Below, piece by piece: positions 20,531-31,029 of a stretch of 48,069 bases of DNA. Each line of letters opens with the position of its first letter. The first letter of the stretch is position 1. A program made the translations under genes and the position numbers. The stretch is from Chrysophaeum taylorii (lineage: Eukaryota > Sar > Pelagophyceae > Pelagomonadales > Pelagomonadaceae), in assembly GCA_029834535.1 (NCBI GenBank), contig JAQMWT010000380.1:1-48069 (forward strand), written 5' to 3'. The notes below the pieces were generated by a model. That model searched no databases and was not told the origin of the DNA. It worked only from the letters and a program-made list of their open reading frames with translations.

Positions 20531-21695
20531 CTGTCTGGCTGAGGTAGCCGTGCTGGTAAGATTCCAGCGGGTGCGCATAACTCTGGTGAATGCTGACATT
20601 GGCTTGTGCCTGATCTGAAGTCGTGCAGGGAAGCGAGATCGTCTGTGCTTTTGCGGATTGCAGCGACAGGGGCGAGTCATGTGCCTGGGAGGCTAGAAGG
20701 CGGCCTTTGTCTTCCAGAGGCGAAGGGAGCAAGCAGAGCTGTAGCTTCATCTCGTCGTGATCAGATAGGCGCAATGAGCTGGTGCGCGTGATCGTGGTGC
20801 GCTTACCTGTATCTTCATGATGTACTCGTGTGTCCTGCGGTGGTGCTTCTGCGAGCGGGACATATCTGAAGGACTGATCCATCGGACGGGGTGCATCAGC
20901 TATGAATGAGGCAGAAGCCAGTAGCAGTGCAAGGTCGGGAGACAGAACGTGTGCGTGGTCGAGCAATTGAGCGTTGGACCTGGGCATTGTCTGCATAGTC
21001 CGGAACCGTGCTGTGCAGTTGGTTTGCTTTGTCTCGTCTGCTACATCAATGGGCTGACTGGTGTAGCTAGCTTTTGTGGTCTTATGTTTCGTCTTTTTGT
21101 CCAAGAGAGACTGCGACATAGTAGTCGTTGCTATGTGCGAGACTAGAAGTAGCTGTTGAGCAGCTGTTGAGAGCCGAGTGCTATCTTGTCTGGCAGTTTC
21201 TGTTGCTTTGGAGTTCCAGAGACATGATTGCGCAGCTTCAGACGTCTTGGCATTGGGGATTGCCATAAAGTAACTCGTAAGTTCAAAGTCGGACGTCGGA
21301 AAATGCATCGAAAGACCTGTGAGGTCACCAATTGAAATACGCCCTCGTAAGGCGTGCGCGACTTGGTGCGGGCGCGATCGACTTAAGTTGGTGATCGGAA
21401 GGTCGTGAGACACGTGGCGGCGCGGAGCGTCGGTGGAAATGACGAGTGTCTTTGTGTTAAAGGCGGTGACGTGGAGAGCATCGAGAAGCGTGTCATGCTC
21501 CAAGAGCAAAAGCGCGTGATGCGGGTGGTCTCGGTGCCAAAAGGGGTGTGGTTCGCGGCTGACCTGTCTGCAAGGTAGTGCAGATGGGCGCGTGAGTTGA
21601 GATCCCGTGGTGGAGAGTATCCGACCTGGAATGCTTGGGGTCCAGTGTGGGAAATCGAAAAAGGGGATCGCCGAAGGAGAGTGCAGTAGAACCAA
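20531..21695 (-). pseudogene. Family C ORF, downstream part, left copy
   Basis: The frame corresponds to the second half of the right-copy ORF (26640-27279) and beyond. It shares HVSHDLPITNLSRSRPH, GRISIGDL and SQSLLDKKTKHKTTK with it. The frame then runs artificially into the family A LTR. Function unknown. The protein is rich in His, Ser, Thr and Leu. Confidence 0.45.
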
Positions 21696-22089
21696 GGGCG
21701 ATGGAAGGGTCAGTCATGCTGGGTGCATCCTCAATGGCGGAGGTGCGGGGACCAGAGCAGTGAGTGCCGTAGTGACCAGGGTTGCCCATAGGCGTGTAGT
21801 GTAGTCGAAGGTGCGGGCATGTGACATGCGTCCTCGAATGAGGAGTGACGTGCCGAGCGATAATACGCTTTTGAGGGAGGCAACGTGCGTGACTTGGGTG
21901 CATGTTTGTGGTGGAGCCGGCAGCTGGCGTGGAACATTTGTTGTACATTCCAGTTATGCGAAAATGCTGACAGAAGCGGATCAGGTGGAGCGAGTCTGTG
22001 CATTGTGCGCGGAGAATGTCACCCGAGAGCGCAACATCGATTTTCCGGAGGCAGCGCAAGCGTGTGGCGTCCAGAAGAGAGCCATGCAA
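21493..22089 (-). pseudogene. Family C ORF, middle part, left copy
   Basis: Matches the middle of the right-copy ORF (LRKIDVALS, HARCLPQKR, HYTPM.NPGHYGT). It is in a different frame from the neighbouring blocks, so the left copy has frameshifts where the right copy has one open frame. Cys/His residues are frequent but form no known finger. Confidence 0.45.
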
Positions 22090-22205
22090 GGGGACATAAA
22101 GGACCGAAGTGGTTGAATAGAAGCGTGCGTGGTTTGCGGCTGATCGGGCCGTTCAGAACTCTCGAAATCTTTGTCTGTTACTGCAGCCATGGGGAAAGCT
22201 TTCCA

Positions 22206-23603
22206 TCAGCTTGGTCGCGGTGAGACATAAGGGTCGGCAGCCGAAAGGAGTGTGTCCTCTGACTGAGAGTTGGGGAGCGGGTGTTCATGTGCTGCGACTG
22301 ATGCTCGTGCGATGACATCCATCGAATCGCAGCACGGTGGTCGCAGATGGGTCCATGCAACCTGCTGAGCAGTGTCATCCAGTGCATCCGGCCGAGAAGG
22401 TGGATGGTGGGTGCAGCAGCGAGCGCCGGTGAGCGGCAGTGCGCGCCTGTCGTTAGTGAGAGAAGGCAGCGAGGTGGAACCAGCTTCGAAGTGATCGGGA
22501 GCGGCTGATCGATAGATATCGAACAAGGCGGGAGTGCCTGGTGAATCTGAGCTGATACCTGCAGGTGCGGTGAGTTCCTGCGAGTATGTTGACCGTGGGA
22601 CCGTTGACAGCGTGTCTTGTCCTTGTGGGTACGGCATTGCGGGGGCATTGGTGATGGTGCTTGGATCAGGTGGCTGATCTGGAATGGTCGGGGAGACCAT
22701 CTTCGAGGCTAGTGAAGTCGGTCTTGCTTCTTCGCTGTATGCATCATACGAGGGGGCTGAATCCGAGTGGATGTTGTCAGTAGCCTGCGGCTCTTGTGCC
22801 TGGGGCATTGAACACGGTGGCGCCATGGGTCTATGAGTGTGGCTGCCATAGTCGATGTAGGCGTAATACTCGGGAACATCTCGAAGTGTCTTGTTCTTTG
22901 ACTTGTCGAACAAGGGAACGAGGTGGCTTGGTGTTCCTTCGGCAAGACTGCTTCCTGGGCCGTTGTGCCCGAAGAGAGAAGAAGCCCTTGTGCATGTCTT
23001 GGCAGCATGATGGTGATCATGACCATCAGGGAGAGAGCTGTCTGTTGATAATTCGGAATTTGTCGACTCTTGATCTACGTTGTTGTGCTTCTTGGTTTCT
23101 CTTTGCACGTCGACAGGACTGCTGTCGAGACCGTTGTGCCCGAAGAGAGAGGATGCCTTGATGCATGCTGTGGCAGCTTGATGGTCGTAGATAGAGCTGT
23201 CTGTTGCTGATTCCGAAGTTGTGGGATCTTGATGTTGGTGGTCTTGTTTCTTGGTGTGACTTACGTGAAGAACGTCGCCGATGCGGGGATGTGGTCGAGT
23301 TGGAATGAGCCAGGTGGCTGAGAAGGCGAGCGGGTGCAAAGGGGTTGGGGGGGTGCCAGATAGGCGAAGAGTGATTTGGCAGAGGAGGAGGGGCCAGAGA
23401 TGGCGATGGGTTGAGAACAGATAGGCGGAGCGGGGGGTGAACCAGGAGAACCAGGTCCGGGGCATCCGTGGAGGTGGTGATGATACTCGGGGATAATCGG
23501 GAGAGAGGCATTGGAGGTTGGTTCGGATGGGGATGAAGGTAGGTTGTGAATGGGAAAGGAGGTAAAAGATGCGATGCAGCATCTTTGGTGGGGTGGGTGG
23601 CAT
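22206..23603 (-). pseudogene. Family C ORF, first part, left copy
   Basis: From about 23280 down it aligns to the start of the right-copy ORF in the same frame for about 200 codons, with one 3-bp indel (FEAGSTS against F-AGSTS). It contains two copies of a RASSLFGHNG module (about 23140 and 22960). The right copy is open where this one ends in TGA. The first ~100 residues are probably out of frame; the 23026-24525 frame fits better there. Confidence 0.45.
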
Positions 23604-24525
23604 CCAAGGAGGTAAGAGTGGTTTGGAGAATGCCGTTGGTTTCGAAGTGGGAGTTGCGAATGTCAGCGTGGGCAGTTTCGAGTGCCTTGAACAGGGTGTG
23701 TGTTAGGTGGAGTTCCGCGTGGGTCGAGACGAATTCGTCAGCTTGGATGGCGAGCAGGGCAGTGGCGAAGGCTAGGGCAGCGTCGGTGATGGCGACTTTG
23801 GCGGCTGTGGAGGACAAAGCGTCGTCCTTGAGAGTGAGCGTGGCCTTGGTTGCGGCCAAGTCGGCGGTCTGGGAGTGGAATGCAGCCTGAGCGATGGCCA
23901 ACTCGCGTTGGAGCGCAGACGGAGGTGCATTGGAACTTTGAGAAAGAAGGTGGAGTGTTGCTTGGGTGGAGACGGGGGAATGGTCGTAGCCGTGGAGTGC
24001 GTAATCACGCGGGTGGAGATGAAAATCGGGGGGACAGCGACTTTCGAAAGGTGATGAAGGTCGGTCAGGAGGGTCCGATGGTTGGGCGGCAGTAGCTTGA
24101 GCCGCGGCAGTAGCTGGGGTAGTAATGGAAGTGCCAGGGCCGTCGTGGCCGTAGGTGGCATGGTCATCGGGAAGGGACTGAGTGTTGCGGCGAAGGGGTT
24201 GACGAGGATGTTGGGGAACTTGAATAGATGGTGAAGGTGGAGTCGCCGATAGTGGGGAGTTAGGCTCCAGTGAAGGAGGTGGAGGCTCCGGTGGAGTTGG
24301 TGGAGTGAAGGGAGTAATGCTTAGTGGTGGTGGTGGAGTGTTCAACATCGCTGGTGCGATATTCGAGCAAGGTGGAGTGTCCTCGTGAATGTGGGGTGTG
24401 CCAGGTTGAGGAGTAACCCTGGCTATGCCTGGGTCCGGAGGGAAGGCAGTGGGGCCCGAGACTTTGTTTGCCGTGGGGTGTTTGACATCCGGTGGGGTTG
24501 ACGGCAGAAGATGGGTGTTGTTCAT
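23026..24525 (-). CDS. Family C Pro-rich, Gag-like ORF
   Basis: Up to 499 residues. About 170 residues of Pro/Thr/Ser-rich sequence precede an Ala-rich helical stretch (residues ~205-300, with ALQRELAIAQAAFHSQTADL and many heptads) likely to form a coiled coil; a second Pro-rich stretch follows. The layout resembles a retroelement Gag, but no capsid or zinc knuckle is recognised. The last ~80 residues overlap another frame and are doubtful. Confidence 0.45.
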   Translation of the reverse strand: MNNTHLLPSTPPDVKHPTANKVSGPTAFPPDPGIARVTPQPGTPHIHEDTPPCSNIAPAMLNTPPPPLSITPFTPPTPPEPPPPSLEPNSPLSATPPSPSIQVPQHPRQPLRRNTQSLPDDHATYGHDGPGTSITTPATAAAQATAAQPSDPPDRPSSPFESRCPPDFHLHPRDYALHGYDHSPVSTQATLHLLSQSSNAPPSALQRELAIAQAAFHSQTADLAATKATLTLKDDALSSTAAKVAITDAALAFATALLAIQADEFVSTHAELHLTHTLFKALETAHADIRNSHFETNGILQTTLTSLDATHPTKDAASHLLPPFPFTTYLHPHPNQPPMPLSRLSPSIITTSTDAPDLVLLVHPPLRLSVLNPSPSLAPPPLPNHSSPIWHPPNPFAPARLLSHLAHSNSTTSPHRRRSSRKSHQETRPPTSRSHNFGISNRQLYLRPSSCHSMHQGILSLRAQRSRQQSCRRAKRNQEAQQRRSRVDKFRIINRQLSP

Positions 24526-24944
24526 GTTCGAGAACGTGTTGAACAGCAGGAGGGGGGGGTGACCATCGAGATGATCGGGTCTTGGGTCGCGACTTCGTGA
24601 GAAGTTTGCTCGAGGGGGGTTGCCGTATGAACAGCTGGTGGAGAAGCTTGTTCAAGTTGCTCGTCCTGGTCGAGTTGCTCGTCTTGAGCTTCGATTCTTG
24701 CGGCGAGCGCAGCATGTTCGGCAGCGTGTTTGGCTCTGAGATCAGCAAAAACAGTGTCGATCCGATTAGAGAAGTCATCTAGGTGCTGTTGCCAGAGAGC
24801 TTGGAGCTCTTGTGGTGTAGCGAATTGCTTCGCTGATTCCAGACTCGGGACTTGTGGGTCGTGAGTCGCCATCGTTTTGGGGTTGCTTTTTGCGCTGTTG
24901 TTGGTTGCCTTTCGCACTTTTTCACACTTTTTCACCAGTAGCAA
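24522..24944 (-). CDS. Family C first ORF, coiled coil
   Basis: 140 residues, the first sizeable ORF after the 5' LTR. The basic start (MLLVKKCEKVRK) may precede the true Met at MATHDPQ. Residues 50-105 form a coiled coil (ELQALWQQHLDDFSNRIDTV, AEHAALAARIEAQDEQLDQ). It resembles the 5' ORF of LTR elements by position only. It overlaps the next ORF by 4 bases. Confidence 0.45.
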   Translation of the reverse strand: MLLVKKCEKVRKATNNSAKSNPKTMATHDPQVPSLESAKQFATPQELQALWQQHLDDFSNRIDTVFADLRAKHAAEHAALAARIEAQDEQLDQDEQLEQASPPAVHTATPLEQTSHEVATQDPIISMVTPPSCCSTRSRT

Positions 24945-25090
24945 GCGATGAGACTTGACTACGGTCTTAGAAACTTCAGGAACTTCAGGAGATTGCTCTT
25001 ACCTGGAAATCCTGGGTCTTTGTCCGAGACGTCGATCGAGATCGATGTTTTTCGGAGGACGTTTCTCTACCAGTACCCGACTGGGTCCAA

Positions 25091-25272
25091 ACCTAGAGAA
25101 CAGTAAAAATCACTGTGCCCCTGGTAGAGAATGGTGGCAGTGGTAGTGCCACTCTGCTTGTCCTGTCCTCTTACGACACAAAGAGCGGCACGGTGTGCGA
25201 CACAGCGATTTGTTGTTTATTGGGTGTGAGTGTAGGGGGGTCCTAACCCTAAATGGAATTTTGTATCTCTAA
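25091..25272 (-). repeat. Family C LTR, left copy (5')
   Basis: The minus strand of this stretch matches the plus strand at about 31030-31222 (shared GTGCCGCTCTTTGTGTCG, GGCACTACCACTGCCA and GGGGCACAGTGA). The end CTCTAGG recurs at 48003. It contains TTTAGGGTTAG near its start. Confidence 0.72.
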
Positions 25273-25461
25273 TGATCACCATCATGGTGCACATGCACAA
25301 GGGCTTCTTCTCTCTTCGGGCACAACGGCCCAGGAAGCAGTATTGCCGACGGAACGCCAAGCCACCTCGTTCCCACTTTCGATAAGTCAAAGAACAAGAC
25401 ACTTCGAGATGTTCCCGAGTACTACGCCTACATCGACTATGGCAACCACACTCAAGGACCC

Positions 25462-27279
25462 ATGGCTCCGCCGTATTCAAAGCCCCAGGCACAAGAGCCG
25501 CAGGCTACTGACAACATCCCCTCGGATTCAGCCCCCCGGTCTGGCGCATACATTGAAGAAGCAAGACCAACTTCACTAGCCTCGAATATGGTCTCCCCGA
25601 CCATTCCAAATCAGCCGCCTGATCCAAGCGCCATCATCAATGCCCCCGCTATGCCGTATCCACAAGGACAAGACACGCTGTCAGCGGTTCCACGGCCACC
25701 ATACTCGCAGGAACTCACCGCACCTGCAGGTATCAGCTCTGATTCGCCAGGCACTTCCGCCTTGTTCGATATCTCTCGATCAGCCGCTTCCGATCACTTC
25801 GCTGGTTCCACCTCGCCGCCTTCTCTCCCCGAAGACAGGCGCGCACTGCCGCTCACCGGCGCTCGCTGCTGCACCCACCATCCACCTTCTCGGCCGGATG
25901 CACTGGATGACACTGCTCAGCAGGTTGCATGGACCCATCTGCGACCACCATGCTGCGATTCGATGGATGTCACCGCACGAGCAACAGTCACAGCACATGC
26001 TCGCCCGCTCTCCACCTCTCAATCAGTGGACGCATTCCTTTCGGATGCCGACCCCAATGTCTCACCGCCACCAAGCTTTTGGCAAGCCTCCATCATGGCC
26101 GCAGTCACAGACACGGATTTCGAGAGTTATGAACGCTCCGATCAGCCGCAAACTATGCACGCTTATATTGCGACCATTTCGGTCCTTTATGTCCACTTGC
26201 GTGGCTCTCTTCTGGACGCCACACGCCGACGCTGCCTCCGGAAAATCGATGTTGCGCTCTCAGTAGACATTCTCCGCGCGCACTGCACAGACTCGCTCCA
26301 CCTGAACCGCTTCTGTCAGCATTTTCGCATAACAGGAATGTACCACGAATGTTCCATGCCAGCTGCCGGCTTCGCCGCAAACATGCACCCTAGTCACGCA
26401 CGATGCCTCCCTCAAAAGCGTATTCTCGCTCGGCACGTCACTCCTCATTCGAGGAAGCATGTCACATGCCCGCACCTTCGCGTGCACTACACGCCTATGG
26501 ACAACCCTGGTCACTACGGCACTCGCTGCTGTGGTCCCCGCATCTCCGTCATTGAAGATGCACCCAGCAAGACTGACCCTTCCATCGCCCTTGGTTCTAC
26601 TGCACTCATCTACTACGACCCCAGCAAACTGGCACTCTCCTTCGGCGATCCCCTCTTTCGATTTCCCGCACTGAACCCCAAGCATTCCAGACCGGATACT
26701 CTCCACCACGGGATCTCAGCTCACGCGCCCATCTGCACTACCTTGCATACAGGTCAGCCGCGAACAACACCCCTCTTGGCACTGACTTCGGACCACCCGC
26801 ATCACGCGCTTTTGCTCTTGGATCATGACACGCTTCTCGATGCTTTCCGCGTCACCGCCTTTAACACCAAGACACTCGTCATTTCCACCGACGCTCCGCG
26901 CCGCCACGTGTCTCACGACCTTCCGATCACCAACATAAGTCGATCGCGCCCGCACCACGTCGCGCACGCCTTTCGAGGGCGTATTTCAATTGGTGATCTC
27001 AAAGGTCTTTCGGTGCATTCTCCGACGTCCGACGTTGAACTTTCGAATCACTTTATGGCAATCCCCAATGCCAAGACGTCTGACGCTGCGCAACCATGTC
27101 TCTGGAAATCCACAGCCACAGAAACTGCCAGACAAGAAAGCAATCAGCTCTCCACAGCTGCTCAACAGCTACTTATAGTCTCGCACATAGCGACGACTAC
27201 TATCTCGCAGTCTCTCTTGGACAAAAAGACGAAACATAAGACCACAAAAGCTAGTACACCAGTCAGCCCATTGATGTAG
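25462..27279 (+). CDS. Family C long ORF of unknown function
   Basis: 605 residues without interruption. Composition is rich in His, Pro, Ser, Thr and Cys, with blocks CCTHHPPSRPDALDDTAQQV, ARHVTPHSRKHVTCPHL and GRISIGDLKGL. Over the first 200 codons the left copy keeps the same frame despite many substitutions, which supports a real protein. However, the G-poor strand also lowers stop-codon frequency, so length alone is weak evidence. No domain recognised. The upstream start is lost with the 5' truncation. Confidence 0.5.
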   Translation: MAPPYSKPQAQEPQATDNIPSDSAPRSGAYIEEARPTSLASNMVSPTIPNQPPDPSAIINAPAMPYPQGQDTLSAVPRPPYSQELTAPAGISSDSPGTSALFDISRSAASDHFAGSTSPPSLPEDRRALPLTGARCCTHHPPSRPDALDDTAQQVAWTHLRPPCCDSMDVTARATVTAHARPLSTSQSVDAFLSDADPNVSPPPSFWQASIMAAVTDTDFESYERSDQPQTMHAYIATISVLYVHLRGSLLDATRRRCLRKIDVALSVDILRAHCTDSLHLNRFCQHFRITGMYHECSMPAAGFAANMHPSHARCLPQKRILARHVTPHSRKHVTCPHLRVHYTPMDNPGHYGTRCCGPRISVIEDAPSKTDPSIALGSTALIYYDPSKLALSFGDPLFRFPALNPKHSRPDTLHHGISAHAPICTTLHTGQPRTTPLLALTSDHPHHALLLLDHDTLLDAFRVTAFNTKTLVISTDAPRRHVSHDLPITNISRSRPHHVAHAFRGRISIGDLKGLSVHSPTSDVELSNHFMAIPNAKTSDAAQPCLWKSTATETARQESNQLSTAAQQLLIVSHIATTTISQSLLDKKTKHKTTKASTPVSPLM

Positions 27280-27714
27280 CAGACGAGACAAAGCAAACCA
27301 ACTGCACAGCACGGTTCCAGACTATGCAGACAATGCCCAGGTCCAACGCTCAATTGCTCGACCACGCACACGTTCTGTCACCCGACCTTGCACTGCGACT
27401 GGCTCCTGTCTCATTCATAGCTGATGCACCCCGTCCGATGGATCAGTCCTTCAGATATGTCCCGCTCGCAGAAGCACCACCGCAGGACTCACAGGTACAT
27501 CACGAAGATAGGTAAGCGCACCACGATCACGCGCACTAGCTCATTGCGCCTATCTGATCACGACGAGATGAAGCTACTTCGCTCGCCCCCTTCGCCTCTG
27601 GAAGACAAGGCCGCCTTCCAGCCTCCCAGGCACCTGACCCGCCCCTGTCGCTGCAATCCGCATTAGCACAGACGAGATCGCCTCCCTGCACGACTGCAGA
27701 TCAGGCACAAGCCA

Positions 27715-28149
27715 ATGTCAGCACTCGCCAGAGTTATGCGCACCCGCTGGAATCTCACTAGCACGGCTACCTCAGCCAGGCAGGTAGGTCACTGCACCAC
27801 CTCGGTCTCCCCTGACACCAGGTCGACGCATCGCTCATTCGCGACCACCTCATGTCATCTATTGGACGACCATGATCTCGAGCACGAACTCATCGCAACG
27901 CTTGAGTCATACCCAAGAAGGAATCCTACTTTGGAGCCACCTCAGCCAATCCCACAGAAACTTTGGCCACCAGACGTCACCATGTGCTCGTGGTTTCTCC
28001 ATTGGTTTCCTCCCGAGCTTTTGACTGCAGCCGAGACAAGATGCAACCATCCCATGCGACTTTTCACGCATCGTCGTTTGGGACACAAGCATTTCATTCA
28101 CGTCCGATGTTCACGCTCGTATTGCCGCCACATACGGCAACCAAGATAG
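27715..28149 (+). CDS. Family C ORF fragment
   Basis: 144 residues, Arg/His/Ser/Thr-rich. Its first part has a counterpart in the left copy (RVMRTRWNLTSTATSARQ). It overlaps the next ORF in another frame, so either may be the coding one. No domain recognised. Confidence 0.3.
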   Translation: MSALARVMRTRWNLTSTATSARQVGHCTTSVSPDTRSTHRSFATTSCHLLDDHDLEHELIATLESYPRRNPTLEPPQPIPQKLWPPDVTMCSWFLHWFPPELLTAAETRCNHPMRLFTHRRLGHKHFIHVRCSRSYCRHIRQPR

Positions 28150-29309
28150 ACGTAGACTGCGCCCCACCCTCATCTCTGAGCGTTACCCCCGACATCTTGC
28201 TCCCGGCACTACTAGCCAGTCTCATCACGTCTGATTCAGCTCCCATCGCCTTATATGACGTCATACATCATATTCCGATTACAGCCCAGACACCGCACAG
28301 GCTCCTATGCACTCGCGACGGCACGTTCACCGCCCCTCTCGGTTTAGACTACCAACATTGCGCCATCCCCGTGGTACACTCACAGTCAACTGAGATGCAC
28401 GCTCGCTTGTCGCACAGTACGATGCCCGAACACCCTTTGGTTCAGGATAAGCAGAACACTGCCATCTCAGTTGGCGCTTACGCGCCCCCTCCGACCGGAG
28501 CCCGGCTCTGCGCTCGTTCTGCAACCACGGTCTCTCCGCCTCACCGGCAATTCGAAGATTTTACCCAGTTCGAATTACGAGGGCGCATTCGTTTTCCACC
28601 GGCGACAAGATCTGTTTTGATTCGTATCAGTCACGTCTCCTATGGCTACTCTGGCTACATCGGAACTCACTTCACGGCACGTACCGAAGTCCCTCTTTCT
28701 AAGGACCTCTGTCACACGCCAAGACCAGATGAGCACTCGTCGTTCCTCCCCGCTTCGACGCGACTCCCGACGACAAAATCCCCGACGATTTGTGATGACA
28801 CAAAGCTCCGTCATCAATGCAATTCAGAGCCTCCCACGCTCTTCCGTCAGTCTCTCGTAGGTCACACCTCTCAAGTTTCAGCTCGCTCGATTTTATCCTG
28901 CATGTTGCCATATGCAAACGAAGTTCTGTCACGCCAACGCCACATGTCGCAGTTATCGCCAGTCTCGCGCAACAAATGCCCGCCACTAAATGATAGCCGC
29001 ACGCAGTGTCCTTTGCTCGCCTCTTTTAACGTCCCTCCCAGCACTATGCTTGACGTTGAAGCTCTGCACCACTATGGTTCGGTTACAACGCGACTTCACG
29101 CGACATCCTCGCCCAGTTCTATTCACGTTTCGTATCTGTCGAAATTACTGTCAGAATTCTGCTTCGGACACAGCTCAGGCTGCACTCGCGTATTACGCTC
29201 TTACGACGCACCCGTTCGCTCTCTCAGTTCACACTGCAGGTTCCATCTTGCAGAACTCCGAGCCCAACAGCCACCATTGCGATTCGCACCCAGTCGACAT
29301 TTTCCGTAG
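27963..29309 (+). CDS. Family C long ORF of unknown function, 3' half
   Basis: 448 residues with no interruption. Contains FELRGRIRF (similar in shape to FRGRISIGD in the preceding ORF), ISHVSYGYSGYIGTHFTA and many His/Ser/Thr residues. There is no second copy to test frame conservation, and the strand is G-poor, so coding status is uncertain. Confidence 0.38.
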   Translation: MATRRHHVLVVSPLVSSRAFDCSRDKMQPSHATFHASSFGTQAFHSRPMFTLVLPPHTATKIDVDCAPPSSLSVTPDILLPALLASLITSDSAPIALYDVIHHIPITAQTPHRLLCTRDGTFTAPLGLDYQHCAIPVVHSQSTEMHARLSHSTMPEHPLVQDKQNTAISVGAYAPPPTGARLCARSATTVSPPHRQFEDFTQFELRGRIRFPPATRSVLIRISHVSYGYSGYIGTHFTARTEVPLSKDLCHTPRPDEHSSFLPASTRLPTTKSPTICDDTKLRHQCNSEPPTLFRQSLVGHTSQVSARSILSCMLPYANEVLSRQRHMSQLSPVSRNKCPPLNDSRTQCPLLASFNVPPSTMLDVEALHHYGSVTTRLHATSSPSSIHVSYLSKLLSEFCFGHSSGCTRVLRSYDAPVRSLSSHCRFHLAELRAQQPPLRFAPSRHFP

Positions 29310-29952
29310 CACCCGCGAGGATAACCCCCAATCTCCACCGGTTGGACACGCGCTCTGCCGCACACCGCTAGCCCCACCCAGTTGTGTTACGAATCAAGGG
29401 AAGTTAACTGCCATGCCTATCTACTTCTTCATTCCCACACACTCGCTGCTAGCCACAGTCTCGCATGGCTCATTGTCGGACAGTCATCGCATTATGGCCG
29501 TTACCTCACATCATGTTCACTCTTCGGACATCCCCCCTCCACAGATTGATCCTCTCTTGAAACACACGCTCCCTACACGTTGTATACTGTACAGCTCTCG
29601 CATATCGACAACACCCTTCTGTCGAATGTCTCACCTTTCAGTCACTGCACGATTCACCAGGGATGCACCACGCCTCGCGCTTGTACATCAAAGGAAGTTT
29701 GATTCTGGTGAAAACGACTCCGGACACGAAATGAATACTGGGTCAGTCGATTGTCACGACTCAGGATTACTTTGCCGAATAGAACACGAAAGATGCGACT
29801 CCGACCATACCTTCGAAGTCAGCTCTCCCCCAGGCAAGGACAATATATCTTCGAACAGTCCATCGCCTTCAGGCATTTACTCCTGTTACCCGACTCTTCT
29901 GCACAAGGCACCGACTCTTCTGCACAGGACACGCGCCTGCATCCACCATTAA
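28990..29952 (+). CDS. Family C ORF, overlapping
   Basis: 320 residues, overlapping the previous ORF by 320 bp in another frame. Cys/His/Ser/Thr-rich, ending near CIHH. No recognised domain. It may continue the preceding protein after a frameshift. Confidence 0.3.
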   Translation: MIAARSVLCSPLLTSLPALCLTLKLCTTMVRLQRDFTRHPRPVLFTFRICRNYCQNSASDTAQAALAYYALTTHPFALSVHTAGSILQNSEPNSHHCDSHPVDIFRSTREDNPQSPPVGHALCRTPLAPPSCVTNQGKLTAMPIYFFIPTHSLLATVSHGSLSDSHRIMAVTSHHVHSSDIPPPQIDPLLKHTLPTRCILYSSRISTTPFCRMSHLSVTARFTRDAPRLALVHQRKFDSGENDSGHEMNTGSVDCHDSGLLCRIEHERCDSDHTFEVSSPPGKDNISSNSPSPSGIYSCYPTLLHKAPTLLHRTRACIHH

Positions 29953-30134
29953 AACGCGCGACACACTCGCAAACCTCAGTCTCAGTCCAATCATCTTTCA
30001 ATGATAGCAAATGGCAACCTCCACGAGACCACAACTCCAGGCCTACAGCAAATTTATAGTTTTCATATTAATGGCCACCCCCAGACAACTTTATCCCGAT
30101 ATCAACATCACACTATGATTATCCGTATATTACT

Positions 30135-30467
30135 TTAGACGCTCATAGTTTAGCTTCAGCTGTCCCACGCTACACTCAGGACGACAGCTTCGACACGTAT
30201 GTGACAGGCAATTCTGGTTCTCTCATCTTCCAGGAACAACTCCGCCTTACTCGCTATCGCTACGACGATTACCTTACCATGTCGAAACCGATTTGGTTGA
30301 ATGGTCATATCGCTTCATGGGATAACGCTGCCGCTCAGTCACATCGTCGCACCCTTATTAGCCCAACTTTAGTCACAATAGAATCTCATTCCTACGGCCA
30401 CTCTCCCTATTCGCCTTTCGATCATTTCATTCGTCTGCTGTACAATTCACGACTGCCTGACCCATGA
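30135..30467 (+). CDS. Family C ORF fragment with WLNGHI motif
   Basis: The frame is open before its first ATG (30201) and ends in TGA 30465-30467. It contains RYRYDDYLTMSKPIWLNGHI, which faintly recalls the WLND..I start of Ulp1-like peptidases, but no catalytic His/Asp/Cys set follows. Treated as unknown. Confidence 0.25.
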   Translation, partial: LDAHSLASAVPRYTQDDSFDTYVTGNSGSLIFQEQLRLTRYRYDDYLTMSKPIWLNGHIASWDNAAAQSHRRTLISPTLVTIESHSYGHSPYSPFDHFIRLLYNSRLPDP

Positions 30468-31029
30468 TTCCTACTGTTGTTATCAGTTAGACCACCCGCT
30501 CTACTACGAGGATCCCTCCGACACTTAGGATTTATCCACCCGCACGCACCGTCGTCCTATGTCACGGAACACCCACGACTTAATGCATGCGAATTTCGAC
30601 TTCAACGATGACACTATTACACCCGCTTATTCTCCACGATACTGTCATTACATCCTTCTTTCATCCGTCACTGAATAAGATGATTATCTGATCTCTATAG
30701 CAGAATTCGCCATGTTTCGCCATTAATCCACCTAGCATCTTCTTCCACGTTTCCTCTTCTTTACGATCGATGCTTTTTCCCTTTCGATTATTCGCCTCTT
30801 CTTGCATTATCCTTTTCACTTTGTTTCCCTTTCAACCTATTCCACGTTCAACTTTGCGCTCTTTCTCCTTTCTCACTCACACTCACATGCTACTCCGCTC
30901 TATCTCTCTCGTGCACTTCGCACACTTCTCATTCCACGCCTCCTCACAACTCAACGTCTATTTGTCTCTGGCCAGACATTTGTTTTATTTGCTCCTGATT
31001 TCGCTCATCACCGAGTTCAATCTGCGAGG
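30468..31029 (+). other. Pyrimidine-rich non-coding 3' region of family C
   Basis: Strongly T/C-rich plus strand (for example around 30770-31000) without a credible conserved ORF. It ends at the 3' LTR. A short GCGAGGGCGTAGAGATAG purine-rich stretch at the LTR border could serve as a polypurine tract. Confidence 0.4.

Larger units (their letters stand above)
20531..25272 (-). mobile_element. Family C LTR element, left copy
   Basis: The minus strand from the LTR at 25272 downwards is C-rich and G-poor and carries several His/Pro/Ser/Thr-rich ORFs. From about 23030 to 20531 it is the inverted counterpart of 25273-27785. It is cut at the right family A LTR. No RT, protease or integrase motif was found. 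Confidence 0.7.

Noticed and set aside
22709..24290. Plus-strand open frames within family C left copy
   Set aside because: The family C sense strand here is minus, and these plus frames are not kept in the right copy.
25230..25260. Telomeric repeat or chromosome end (CCCTAACCCTAAA)
   Set aside because: Only one to two units, and they recur inside the family C LTR at 31050.
30201..30467. Ulp1-like peptidase in family C
   Set aside because: Only a WLNGHI resemblance; no His-Asp-Cys triad is visible.
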